DNA of 64,000 nucleotides, taken from positions 37,722,812-37,786,811 of the forward strand of contig CM063499.1 of the NCBI GenBank assembly GCA_032207245.1, given 5' to 3'. The stretch comes from Pardosa pseudoannulata (taxonomy: Eukaryota > Arthropoda > Arachnida > Araneae > Lycosidae). Positions 23,515 through 35,819 of the stretch are shown in pieces. Positions within the stretch are counted from its first letter, which is position 1. Each line of letters begins with the position of its first letter. The notes below the pieces were generated by a model that was given only the letters and a program-made list of their open reading frames with translations, ran no database searches and was not told the origin of the DNA. The translations under genes and the position numbers were made by a program.

Positions 23515-26160
23515 GTAGGTGATTACTGCTTTTGAAACCTACGGATAACGATTTTATACGATGTCTTGCTAGTCAGGACATAGGGCCTTTGGGACTAAAC
23601 GGCGTTTCTACAACTTATGGAATTACTACTTAGGTCTTTGCATCGAACTGAATTAACCGTTTAAATCTTTAGTAAGAGTAAAATTGACTAATCCTGCACT
23701 CTGACAGGAGATTTTTATAACTCTTTACTGACTAGTGTCCTTTTTCAGGGATGGTTAAAAAACAGTTTATAGAATATTTATGTCTTCTCAGAACAATTTT
23801 TTGATTTTTGGCGAAAATAGATGACTACTTTAAAAACAGTCTCCCAAATTTTCTATTATTTGCTATTATTTATAGTTTTGTCGCTTAGATCGACATGTTA
23901 CAGATTTTTGAAGCCTCGCGCAAATTACTTTTTATGCAAGTACATGGATTGTAATCAGGACAAACAGCTTTATCTAAAATAAACTGCACTTTACTGTATT
24001 GTGTTTACAGATGATACGAAATAAATCGTTTATAACGAACTTTTTCCTTTTATTAAGGATGCTAATGAGTATAGAACAAACTGTGATATTCAAAGATGCT
24101 TAAATTTCAAATTTGTTTTGCTGTCATGACTTCATATTACAAGTGACTTAAATTTAAGATATTCAGTAATATTTATTCAGAAGAAATTTACCGGGTATTA
24201 ATGAGTTAAGGCTGTTCTATATTCCTAAATAATTTAAGGTTTGAAAATATATATGAACCGTTAAATACCGATTCACGCGATGATTCTAAAGTTGCACACA
24301 GGTAAAATTGTTTAGAATCAACTAACTAACTATACATCTCTTCTTAGGATTATCCAATGAAAAGATGTTTAAAACTCGGTAATAAAATTCTACAATGCTC
24401 CTTAAAGTTCTTAGGGAAGAAGTATAAATATATATGGATCCAACAAGCCAAAATTCGATTGTACTTAAAAGTTAAAGAACCCAAAAAGACAAAACGCTAC
24501 GAAAACTCAAGGTCCAAAATTTGATTTTACTCAACTATCAGACAAATTAGAAAAACCGAAATACTTAGGGAACTAATAACAATAATTTAATTGCCGTTTA
24601 AGAGCATAAAATGTGAAATTATATCTTCTCATCGAGTGAAAGAATATAACTTATGTTCAATGTTTCGCCAAGTTCTTGGCACAGAAAACGCCAATTTTCC
24701 CATCATTGCATTTATTTGAAAGTAACTTAAGGTGTCTTATGTTTAATATAAAATTATCATTATTTTTGTACGAAATATAAGTCATTTCAAATGGAATTTT
24801 AAAATTAAGTCAATGGCATATAGCTGGAATTATATATAATTATATAAAACAACTAGCTATTAAATTAAAATTTTATATATATTAGCTTATACTAGTTCAG
24901 ATTTCTTGGAATAAATTAAATTTAAATATAAAGCAATCTACCAGACTAGAATTCAAATAAAAATGCTTTGAAGTTATTTGTAATTTTAAATAAATTTATT
25001 TAACAATGCAAAAGAATTTCTAAGAAAGATTAAATTAAAAATAAATTTAGATGTTATAAATAATAAACAAATAAAGCAATAATTTACTGTAAAAGTTCAA
25101 AGAGGTAAAAAAAAATTATTAAAATTAATAGAATTTTTTAATACAAAACTCGGATTTAATACACATTGACAAAAAATGTGTTGTAATGGAAATTAATTAA
25201 AACAATTTAATACTTAATAACAGCGTTAATTAATTATTTTTTAATTTTGCATTTATTTCTAATGTATGTTCTAAAAAAAGCTTTGTAGTAATTACAAAAT
25301 CAGTTATTTAGTTTTCTTTTAATATTTTAATTATAAATTAAACAATACAAATAGAAATAAGTTTTCTGTTGTATTAAATTGTTTCAGTTTAAACTTTTTT
25401 TTCATATCAATTAAACGCTTTTTATTTGTTCTACAGTTTCATTTTTACGAGAAAGTAACTAGAAAGAGTGTAGAAAAAACAGCTAATTTAATTATTTTGA
25501 AACTGTTTTCATTAATTTAAAACGTTCACTTAAGACAGAAAACATTTTTAAAACAAAAAATCTTTAAAATAATTATTTCATTTGAGTTTTAAATTAGGAA
25601 GAAAAAAAGTGATAATATGAGAGATCAAAGAAAAAAATTTCATCCTGAAAAATGTTTTTCCCTTTTATTCGGTTTAGTACGGCGAAGCAACCTTTACAGT
25701 TATGAAATCGTCGATTTCGCTTGTATTTATTTCTTAGTTTTTATTTAATTTGAACAAAAAATTAAAATCTAGGTATGTAAAAAAAGGCATCATCTAGAAT
25801 AAAGTTTAAATTATTTTAAAGTGCAATCTACTCTTAATTTTCAATCAGAATAGGTTTATATTAAAGAATAAATCATAGAATTAAATTAAGCTTTTGAAGG
25901 AAACAACGTTTATTTCGGAATTAATCAACTACGTACAATGTAATTTAATCTTTTCATTTATTGTCATTTATCTGTGAAATGAAATATAATTTATAGTATT
26001 AACAGACAAATAAATATATCGTAGCAGTATTTTGTGATGGAAATAATTTTATAATATTAACTCAAAGAATTGCTAATTTTTACAGTCCATTTCTATAAGT
26101 TAAATAGACAAAACATAAAGTTAAAAATATTTGATAGGCTTCTATGCATTCACCAATGAA
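23515..26160. other. AT-rich DNA without recognised genes
   Basis: Long poly-A/T-rich stretches, no ORF with coding character and no repeat structure that I could define. If the promoter at 23.4 kb drives the VPVPKP gene, this is intron. The same holds for 26342-27230. Confidence 0.55.
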
Positions 26161-26165
26161 TATTT

Positions 26166-26341
26166 GGTTTGGTTTTGGAGCGCTACGGTCTGCTTTTTGT
26201 AACACGAGGGTTAATGAGACCGGGACCTATTGCTTAAAGCCGATTCCGAACGGATACGAACATCGATGCCATAGTGTGATTCGAACCCACGAACTCCGAT
26301 TCCCAAGGCAAGCACCCTAACCATTCGGCCATTGCTCGGCC
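26166..26341 (-). mobile_element. tRNA-derived SINE, full length
   Basis: On the minus strand it reads GGCCGAGCAATGGCCGAATG then GTTAGGGTGCTTGCCTTGGG (box A region), GGTTCGAATCAC (box B), then a TCCGTTCGGAATCGGCTTTA body and a GGTCCCGGTCTCATTAACCC tail ending in CCAAAACCAAACC. Flanks AATGAATATTTG and AATAAACATTTG look like an aged target-site duplication. Confidence 0.8.
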
Positions 26342-27239
26342 AATAAACATTTGAATTAATTATTTCTTATCCGTTCTTTAAATTGATATAAAGTCTTAAA
26401 TGACCTTTTATTCCTTTATTTGATATTATATGGTATATTCAACACTTTTAGATGTTTGTTACGTTTAGATGTTACAGTGCAGAATAATATGCAAAAAAAA
26501 TATTTCTTAAGTTTAAAGCATCTAATGGAAAAATTGGTCTCCTAGTATGCCTAGAGTGTTAAAGTATTCTTGTATTTTAATGCATTCTAAATTTATTCCA
26601 AAGTTTATTATTTAATACAATGTTGAGTATCTAGCTTTTTTTATCATTCAGGAATTTAAAAAATCCTATTTTTAAAAAGAGTGTAACCATTATCAGTATT
26701 TTTAGTAACTTCAAATAATTAATGATTATTTTATGCTTACAACCTTTAAATATTGAACAATTATTTTGTTTAAGAACAATACAAGTAAAAACCTCTTGCA
26801 GCACTAAAACATAAAATTTTTTCCTTGCATACATTAATGTATGTATGGTTTTCTTTAATGAAAAATGTGTATTTCGTAGAGAATTGTATATTTCACCGGG
26901 TATAGATATTTTAAGAATATAAGCGTTTGAGACGTATATTTCTGCAAAAGTATTTTTCTAGTTTATTTATTTAATAATTTTTTACATGTACAGTATTAGA
27001 TGTATTTGAAAAGCAAATTTTGATGCCTATTAATTCACACAAATATATTCTAAAAATTGAATCCTTAGGATGTAAATTTTTCTTGCTCAAAAATTAAAAG
27101 AATTTAATTTTTTAACACTCAGCATTGAAATTTGGTTACATTTACATAATTTACTAAATTCATGAATGCATCTTTTTCCTAACTACATAGTATATGCAAA
27201 AGAAAAAAAAATACTTGTTTAAATAGAGAAATTCTTCTT

Positions 27240-29300
27240 CAGTTATTTGCATCTAATCGTTAAGGTTTCCATTAATATTGATGAAAAGTATTTAATCTTA
27301 ATATGAAAATACCGAATCTTATTAAATCAATTTAGGACAAAATGTAAAGCGAAAGGAAGTCTCTAATAATCAAGAGACTGTATATAAATCCAGTTATTTC
27401 TACATGACTTTTTTAAATTCATGAATATATCTTCTTTCCAACGTACCAGATACAAAAGAAAATCATTGCTTAAAATAAAGAAGCTTCTAAGATTTTTATA
27501 CTGATGAGAGGATATTTAAATGTTACTTTAAAATCATCAAAGCTTATTAAATTGATTTAGAATAAGATGTATCAATCATAATTTTAAATAACAGTGAAGA
27601 GCGAAAGGGAAGTCTCTAATAATCAAGAGATTGCATTTCAATCCAGTTATTTCTACATGACTTTTTTAAATTCATGAATGCATCTTTTCAACGTACCAGA
27701 TACAGAAGAAAATCATTGCTTAAAATAAAGAAGCTTCTAAGATTTTCATACTGATGAGAGGATATTTAAATGTTACTTTTAAAATCATCAAAGCTTATTA
27801 AATTGATTTAGAATACGATGTATCAATCATAATTTTAAATAACAGTGAAGCGCAGAAGCAAGTATCTAATAATCAAGAGACTGCATTTAAATCCAGTTAT
27901 TTCTGCATGACTTTTTTAAATTCACGAATGTATCTTCTTTTCAAAGTAACATATACAAAAGGAAATCATTGCTTAAAATAAAGAAGTTTCTAAGATTTTC
28001 ATACTGATGAGAGGATATTTAAATATTACTTTTAAAATCATCAAAGCTTATTAAATGGATTTAGAACAAGATGTATCAATCATAATTTTAAATAACAGTG
28101 AAGCGCAGAAGGGAAGTCTCTAATAATCAAGAGACTGCATTTAAATCCAATTATTTCTACATGATTTTTTTTAAATTCATGAATGTATCATCTTTTTAAC
28201 GTAGTAGATACAAAAGAAAATCATTGTTTAAAACAAAGAAGCTTCTAAGATTTTCGAATTGATGAAAGGCTATTGAAATTTTACTTTTAAAATTATCAAA
28301 GCTTATTAAATTGATTTAGAATAAGATGTATCAATCATAATTTTAAATAACAGTGAAGCTCAGAAGGGAAGTCTCTAATAATCAAGATACTCCATATAAA
28401 TCCAGTTATTTCTACATAATTTTTCTAAATTCATGAATATATCTTCTTTTCAACTGAGTGACACATACAAAAGAAAAATCATTTCTTAAAATAAAGAAGT
28501 TTTTAAGATTTCCGTATTGAGGAAAGGCTATTGAAATGTTACTTTTAAAAATTTCAAAGTTTATTAGACTGATTTAGAATAACATGCATCAATCATAATT
28601 GTAAATAACAGTGAAGCGCAGAAAGGGAAGTCTCTAATTATCAAGAGACTCTATATAAATCCAGTTATTTCCGGTCATAATTTTATTTTAAATAGAGAAG
28701 AAGAGCGAAAGGGAAGTCTCTAATAATCAAGTTCTGTATTTAATGTCGGTTATTTCTACTAACTGATAAAATTGAGGAATATGTTTTCTATTTTAACTAA
28801 CTAATAGACATTTAAGAAATGAGAATTACTTGTTTAAAATAGAACAAATTTTTACTAGTTATTTGCATCTAATCTCTAAGAATTTCAAGTGGATCAAAAG
28901 ATATCTACTGTAATTTTCGAAATATTAACTCTTATTAAATAGATTTAGAAGAAGATGCATCAATCATAATTTTAAATAAAAGTGAAGAGCTAAAAGAAAG
29001 TCTCTAATAATAAAGCTATTCCATTTAAGTTCGTTTTATTTCTAGAGAACTTTATAAATTTATGAATATATCTCTTTTTCTCAATAGATACAAAATAAAA
29101 ATAATCCTCGGTTAAAATAAGGCAATTTCTCTCCAGCTATTTACATCTAATCTTTAAGATTCCTAAATTAATCCAAAGCTATTTGATGTTACTTTCAAAA
29201 TACTAATCTCGTTAAATCGATTTGGAACAAGATCCATCAATCATAATTTCAAATAAAGGTGAAGCATGCGGAAGGGAAATCTTTAATAACCAAGTTACTC
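27240..29300 (+). repeat. Tandem satellite, ~254-bp monomer, about 8 copies
   Basis: AAGTCTCTAATAATCAAGAG recurs at 27357, 27610, 27860, 28114, 28369 and 28628 (250-259 bp apart). One short copy follows at 28713 and two more diverged ones near 28997 and 29278. Other markers are ATCCAGTTATTTCTACATGA and GATGTATCAATCATAATTTT. The middle copies are the most alike. Confidence 0.88.
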
Positions 29301-29309
29301 CATCTCAAC

Positions 29310-30780
29310 TCACGGAAACGACAGCCTTTGTTCAGGGGTGACAAGGTGGATGACTTATGCTTCTTTACTTTCGCCTTTGGGCCTGTTATTCGGGTCATAT
29401 TTCCAGTTAGACTTTTGTGGGTCACTTTCGATGATTTTCTGCGATTTACTTTTCATGTCCCTCTTCGCCCAGCCTCCATGCATCTTTTCACAGATGCGCC
29501 AAATTCACCGCGAGGTCTTAGATAAGTGGGTGTTTTTGTTGGAGTATTTTTTTGTTAAAATACAACTTGCTAGCTGAAAGGCTGAAAGCAAAATAGAGTG
29601 AAACGAAAATGGTTGACACTTCTTAAGGTTTTACCGTTGCCAATTCTCGATGCATAATAGCAAAATATTGATTCTATTTGATTTTTTGTTATATTCCATG
29701 TACTATATCCTGGTAATGTGTGGAAGATTCTTTATTCTGTAGATTATTCTTTATATTAAAAAGAAATATTTAAAAGATATTATCTAATTCCCGTATGTTA
29801 ATTAAAAAATTTATTAATTAATCGAAGTCATTTTCTTTCGATTAAAATGAAACATCGATTTACTAAACACATTTCTTCCAGTCACAAATGGATTTAAAAT
29901 GCTGCCAAATTGATAACATATATTTTATTCTAAAAGTATCATTTGATTAAAAACCTTATTTTTGTTATTCCCAATCATAAAGCTTTTAAAAAAATATATG
30001 AAAAAAATATTAAAAGATATGTTAAAATACTTGGAATAAAAAAGAACTTTGTTATATTTGAGATTATTTTTTTAAATTCCTTATTGTAAAGACTAATCAT
30101 GGAATATTATATTCTATAAATTAATTATAAATAACTAATATTATTCGCTGTAATGAGTTTAACAGTACTAAAAAAAATTCTAATTAATTGTCTCTTAAAG
30201 TTCGTTATATTAACATTCTTAAAGGTTCCTTGTTTTTCTAAAAGTTTTAAAGCTTTTTCAATAAATTAGGTGAACCTTGGTTTGTTTGTTTTTTTTCCTA
30301 TTACAAATAAATGTATTTTTATTTGTTCTATAAACTTTTGGGGCAGAAAATTTGGTCACATAAAATAATATCATTTTAAACTTTTAAATCATCGATGATT
30401 AATTGAAATAAAATCATCACAAAAAGGTCTTTGAAATAACGAGTTCTATTCATTCACCTTCTATTCATTTTAGAATTTCTAAAATTTAGTAAAAAAACTG
30501 TAAACTGTTTGTATAACATCTGATGAAATGTTGCTTGATTGGTTGATTTCGATATGTAAAAACGTTTTGTTTTAATAGAGATGTCCTCTGCTCCAGTAGA
30601 GCTTATAATTGGTTAAACAATCAACAAGATTCTTCTTAAATGGAGAGATAATTTTAGAAACCAACAGTTTTCTCTTAACAAAATAGTTGCTCTCGCAATT
30701 ACGATCCAAAAACTTTTACGTAATATTTCACGGTGAGATGATCACTTGGATTTTTAAACGTTTAAGAAATCAAGTCATAA
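29310..30780. other. GC-richer patch, then AT-rich DNA; no gene recognised
   Basis: About 29310-29540 is clearly richer in G and C than its flanks and has overlapping open frames of 79-88 codons. I recognise no family and no splice or promoter context. 29550-30780 is plain AT-rich sequence. Confidence 0.45.
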
Positions 30781-30783
30781 TTA

Positions 30784-31576
30784 TCCCCTATATAATAATA
30801 GCCTAAGTTATCTGTCCGTCTGTCCTCGAATTTATGAAGAAGTTGGACCTGGACTATATATATTAGATTCTTGATGAGTTAGGGTTAACAACGTTTAAAA
30901 TCCACCCCTTCCCCCATTTTCTAGAATTTAATGTCATTATTTCAATCCTTGTTTGCCTCGGTTACCAGCAGACGATTAAATTTACCTATTTGTCTCATAA
31001 TAAGTAGGTAAAAATAACATATTTTCTAGCATTATGACGTCATTCCTTAAACCATCTCATTTAATCATTTCTTATTTTATATTATTTAAAAATCGTCTGC
31101 ATTATTTTCATACGTTTCATCGATGAACTTATATATTACGTAAATAATTTTCTTTTATATTTGGCTTAAATAATAGATTAGGTACATGTGGGATAATTTT
31201 AAATTTAATCATCGATTATTTTTTGTTGCAATGAAAATTTTATCACTGGTATTAACAACAAATTCTATCTAATGGAAATGATAGTCACATTCCTTTACTT
31301 CCATTAATTACTGTGGCAAAAAATTGAGAAGAACTTAACGATAATTTTGACGTAGCTAAAAAAACGTTCTTTCTAAGTGAATTCAACTTGATTCTAAACT
31401 GCATTCACAGCATCCGGAGACTTTAGAAGAATATGAAAATAATAAAATTATTGAGCGTGCACCAAATAATTATCAGCCAAAAAACAAACCATTCGTATTG
31501 TGCCTTATAGGGTATTTTACAATTCTGGAAAACCAAAAATTTTACTGATCCCGTCATATGACAGGCTAGATACTAG
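30784..31576 (+). mobile_element. Helitron-like element with both ends
   Basis: It begins TCCCCTATATAATAATAGCC after an A and ends with palindrome GTCATATGAC, then AGGCTAGATACTAG before a T. TC start, subterminal hairpin, CTAG end and insertion between A and T are the Helitron rules. Length is 793 bp. No Rep/helicase coding is seen, so it is non-autonomous. A shorter relative ends at 6338. Confidence 0.7.
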
Positions 31577-32072
31577 TATCCTAAGAGATAAAAAAAAAAC
31601 TTGTACTATATCTGTACTGAAATTCAGAATCAAGGTATCTGAAGAATCATAAAAATAAAATACTGCTCTTTTTTCAAGATTCCATTATGGCTGCTTTTCA
31701 AAAAACAAGTTTTATCCGTTTTGTAAATATTGAATTTTTTTTATAACTTACTAACTTTATTATGCAAAAAATTAACTCTTAAGCATTCAGTGAAAATTGT
31801 AGCTGAGAATTTAGAGCTTTGACTTTAGGTTTCGATTAAAAATTAATTTTTCACCATGTCGACGAAAATTTTATAGTCTCCTTCTCAGCCTCTTTACTGT
31901 CTCTAATTTTTTAAAATTATTGATATCAATCGAGGAATTGTAGTTTTCATCTTTTTATTGAGTCCATCATTACTTAGTATGTTTGTCCACACAGATAATT
32001 TCCTACTTGAGTATTGGTGAAAAATAATCTTGAATTAATTCACTTATAATTCAAGACAAAAGTTTCCAATTC
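31577..32072. other. Upstream flank of the VPVPKP gene
   Basis: AT-rich sequence with no recognised element other than the TATA/initiator pair that follows it. Confidence 0.5.
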
Positions 32073-32108
32073 TATAAAACTTAACAGCCAAACTTTCTAT
32101 TTCAGATT
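32073..32108 (+). promoter_or_regulatory. Candidate proximal TATA/initiator promoter of the VPVPKP-repeat gene
   Basis: TATAAAA at 32073-32079 lies 31 nt before the A of TTCAGATTC (32101-32109), a good arthropod initiator. Transcription from here would leave only a 10-nt leader before the ATG. The same CTATTTCAG also reads as a splice acceptor, so the site may instead be the start of the second exon of a gene whose first exon lies upstream. Confidence 0.45.
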
Positions 32109-32113
32109 CCATT

Positions 32114-35100
32114 ATGCTCAGGCTAAGTCTCGGGGCATTGCTACTGACCTGCCTCGCTGCTGTACATGCCAGTGGTGACTGGGGACACCACGAGGATGAG
32201 TGGAAAGCACAGCCCATCAAGTACATCATAAAGGAAAACCCTAAACTCATCACCATCCCTCACCACGTCCCAGTGCCCAAGCCAGTGCACATTCCCAAAC
32301 CAGTGCCAGTCATCAAGCACGTTCCAGTACCCAAGCCCTACCCAGTGCCTCACGTGGTACACGTAGTCAAACACATCCATAAGGAGGTGCCCGTCCCCAA
32401 GGTCATCAACGTGCACAAGGAAGTGCCCGTCCCCAAACCATATCCCATCCCCAAGGTGATCCGAGTCCCCAAACCATACGTCGTGCCCGTCCACAAGGAA
32501 ATACCCGTCCCCAAGCCCTACCCAGTCCACGTACCAGTCCACATCCCTAAGCCATACATCGTACCTGTTCACAAGCACGTCCCTGTGCCAGTACCCAAAC
32601 CAGTCCACGTGCCTATTGAAGTGATCAAAGAGAAATCTGTCATCATCAAGAAGCCAGTGCCCGTCTAGTAAGTACATTGTAGCTTCTTTAAGAAATCGAG
32701 AAAACTTTCCCCAAAAACAAAAGTCTATTTACTCCTGCCTTGGTTTTGCCATGGCTATTTTATTTTGTGAACATCTATACGGTTCAACTAAAGCTATTTA
32801 ATGTAGAACGTCATTCTTTGATTCTTCTTAGTCTTAAGAATATGCCCATACTCATTCTGCGGAATGAGTTCAGACATACTTAAGGAGTGAAGGTCATAAA
32901 GATATCTGTTCACACTATGAAGACATTTCTAAATGAATATTTACAAAGATTTTATAAAACTCAGTTTTAAGGAAATCTTCATGAGTAATATCTGAGTGGG
33001 ATACTTAGATTAAGGAAGTGAGTTAAGGTTTGATGAGTAAACATATTCGGAATATACTTTAAAGAAATTAAATCCTTATTCCCTTTTATATCAAGGCAGT
33101 TTATCTCTCTTGAGTTTTATATCCTCCTTCGAAGCTTCCTTAAGAAATCGAGAAATCTTTTCCCCAAGGTCAATGGTCCACTGACTTCTGTCTTGATCTT
33201 GCCTCGGCGTTTTATTCTGGGAACACCCATACTGTTCAAGCTTTGGCTAAAGATATTTCCTGTAAAACTTGATTGCCTTAACAATGTGTCCAAATTCTTT
33301 CCAAAGGGAGGGTAAGACACAAAGATTCCTATTCACAAGAAAAAGACATTTATAAATGAATCTTTACAAAGAATTCATAAATCTTCATGAGTTATTTCTC
33401 ATGAGGATGCTTAGATTAAGGAAGTAAGTGAGGCATGATGGGTAAACATATTCGTAATATGTTGAAAAGAAATTAAATCATTATTCACTTTTATTAACAA
33501 GGCAGTTTATCTCTCTTGAGTTTTACACTCTTCAGGATAGAATGAGATCATGATGTTAATGAAAAGGCATTAATCAAAAATAAAAAAAGAATGCGAAAAG
33601 AAGTTTGTTTTTCTTCTCGAAGCCGGGCAAAGAAACATCATTTGTCACTCTTGGCACGTATGGCACTCGATATGGATTTGCTGTTAGATTTTTATCAGGA
33701 ATACCAATGTATGGTATCAAGCTATATATATGTTTATTTTCGAAAGCACGTTTCACTCTATTAAACATTTTGCATTCGTCGGATGGACGTTTCGAAAATC
33801 AGGTTGATAAACTTAGACTGTCTGTCAACAAAGTTATGCACATCATGTTGACTGAAGATAAAGGACCGAACAAATATCGGTTTCGTCAATAAGGAATATT
33901 TTTAAGCATTATGAATTAAAATTCACTGTGTTAAATACGATAGTTTTCCAAATTTAAGGTTCAGAAAACATTTTTAAGGTTAACTGCACCATTTTCGATT
34001 TTTCAAATAATTAATGTTTAGAAAACTTAACATTTACTTAAAAGAAAACTTTATAATCGAACTGTAATTCTGTTTAATTTTTAAAAATATCTTATTCTAA
34101 AAGCATATTTAATTCCGTAAAAAACATTAAGTTTAAAGAATCTGATATTTAAAGGTATATTTTAGAAAAATATCACATTTTATTTCACGAGGCCTATTAA
34201 ATGCTTGAAGTGTATTTTTTTAAATGTGAAGATTATGTCAACTAGATTTGATACTTATATTGTATTTATGCATTATTATGACAAGACCTGAAAAAAATAT
34301 GAGCTTAAGTACATAGAAGATTAATAATTATACATAAATAGAAATTATACATAGTCTAATGATTAGACAAGCTGTAGATGAAAGGAATCTAAGACGTTTT
34401 CTAAATAATATTATCGACTCATCTAAGAAATAAATGTCCTCTAGATAATTGAGTGGGTAATCATTAGAAAATATTTTATTCTGGGATGCACGCCGGGCAT
34501 GGTTATTGCTTTCAGTGATAAGCATAATCCATTTATACTGCAATGGACAAAGCTATGCAGAATTGTGGGAAGGAAAATCATCTGAATGACTCCTTTGATA
34601 ATTCCGCTGAATAGTAGTTTGCTTATTTGTTTTGATTGGTTCTTAATATTATTTGGCTAATTTTTATTTAAAGAATTCAGTAGTTTATACAATTTCGAAG
34701 ATCAGATTTTACATCATAGCTAACGAATTTCTCCAGACATACGCAGATCTGACAAATGATCGTAAGCAATCTTGAACACTTATGCCATTTTCATGATCAT
34801 TTTACTAAAATATTATTTAAGGGCAGTTAGTGTTATACCTAAGGCGTAAATAATAAGCTGTCCAGGCAAGAGTACCCGAATCCAGGCTTAAATTTCCTGA
34901 AGGGTTAATTTCAGTTAGACTGATACTTCAGATAATTAATTGGAAATAATGTTTCTATTTTTCTCCATTCCATGTCTCTAAACTGCAAATGAATAATAAT
35001 ACTTGCACCATGGAGTAAGTGAATAAATGTATAATCCAAAAACAATTCTAAAATGGGTTATATTCTTTTAATTAAATAAGCATGCATTCATAAATTTAAA

Positions 35101-35533
35101 AAAGTAAATGTATCGAGTTCACCTTTATTTCCTTTTCAATTATTAGTGCAATATATTTCTTTATAACATGCATTAACATATTGAAGAAGAATGCAAGGGA
35201 ATTTTAGGATTCGTAAAGAAATATAAAAGCTGCCATAAAGATAAAGCAAGAAAAATTTTAGCAGACAATAAATTGAAAATACTAAAATGTGATATTACTA
35301 GACATAGCAATTAGTAGCTTATAACCAGCGATTAAACAACGAGAAGTAGCTGTATCAGCAGTTTCTAAGTTCAACACTTAGCAATCAGTCCTAGCTACTA
35401 CAAATGATCTGAGTAGATATAATTTGAATGTAATGAAAAATTTTAATTATGTTTCTGCGGAATTTTAACCGTGATCTATTTTCTTTACAGCTTGGAAGAG
35501 AAGCACCACCACCATCATGGATGGGACAAATAA
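32114..35533 (+). CDS. Secreted VPVPKP-repeat structural protein, cuticle-like, two coding exons, 198 aa
   Basis: Coding exons are 32114-32667 and 35491-35533. A signal peptide covers about residues 1-20 (MLRLSLGALLLTCLAAVHAS). The mature protein begins GDWGHHEDEWK, continues with some 140 residues of Val-Pro-Lys-His-Tyr repeats (VPVPKPYPV, HKEVPVPKP, IPKPYIVPV), and has no cysteine. Read straight through, the ORF stops at TAG 32666-32668, but this TAG overlaps a consensus donor (TA|GTAAGTA). Splicing to the acceptor at 35489-35490 makes TAC and adds YLEEKHHHHHGWDK before TAA 35531-35533. The GH/HH-W-D/E-K ends mirror each other. The exon is much GC-richer than its surroundings. Similar Val/Lys/Pro-rich secreted proteins occur in arthropod cuticles; no chitin-binding Rebers-Riddiford consensus is present. 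The exact family is not recognised. Confidence 0.85.
32668..35490 (+). other. Intron of the VPVPKP-repeat gene
   Basis: This 2.8-kb GT-AG intron (donor GTAAGTA, acceptor TTCTTTACAG) follows the TA of a split Tyr codon. It contains a tandem duplication at 32680-33530 and an unexplained 95-codon open stretch at 33605-33892. Otherwise it is AT-rich with nothing recognised. Confidence 0.75.
32680..33530 (+). repeat. Two-copy tandem duplication inside the intron
   Basis: Segments beginning AAGAAATCGAGAA at 32690 and 33142 (offset 452 bp) run in parallel through ACATTTMTAAATGAAT, CTTAGATTAAGGAAGT and CAGTTTATCTCTCTTGAGTT. Many substitutions show the duplication is not recent. Confidence 0.75.
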
Positions 35534-35787
35534 ATCACTCGCCCTACAGTTGACGACCACTTCCAAAACGACCTCGCCGGGCAATTTTTTAATTTCCATC
35601 TGTTGTATCATCGAAGAGAGAGGAAGACAGTAGAGGTTATAAATCATGGGTCATCTTTTTTACGGTTATGGACATTCTAACAGCGGACCGCCTGATTGCT
35701 GTACTGATTGTTAGGATGTAGCACAGCCTGCAGCGCATAATCTGCCAAAGACTGTGCGCTTTGTACAATAGCTGTACAGTTGTTTTT

Positions 35788-35793
35788 ATTAAA
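35788..35793 (+). promoter_or_regulatory. Polyadenylation signal of the VPVPKP-repeat gene
   Basis: ATTAAA, the common variant hexamer, lies 255 nt after the spliced stop codon. It is followed by a second ATTAAA at about 35813 and then a GT/T-rich stretch (about 35826-35860) of the kind that lies downstream of cleavage sites. Confidence 0.5.
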
Positions 35794-35819
35794 GTCATTT
35801 GCTTATTTATGTATTAAAA

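Noticed and set aside
1765..29300. CRISPR-like arrays
   Set aside because: Repeats are head-to-tail satellites of 49-485 bp without unique spacers, in a eukaryotic context.
32141..32677. 178-codon open frame on the minus strand opposite the VPVPKP exon
   Set aside because: It is the antisense shadow of a low-complexity GC-rich repeat exon; the + strand has signal peptide, splice signals and polyA signal.
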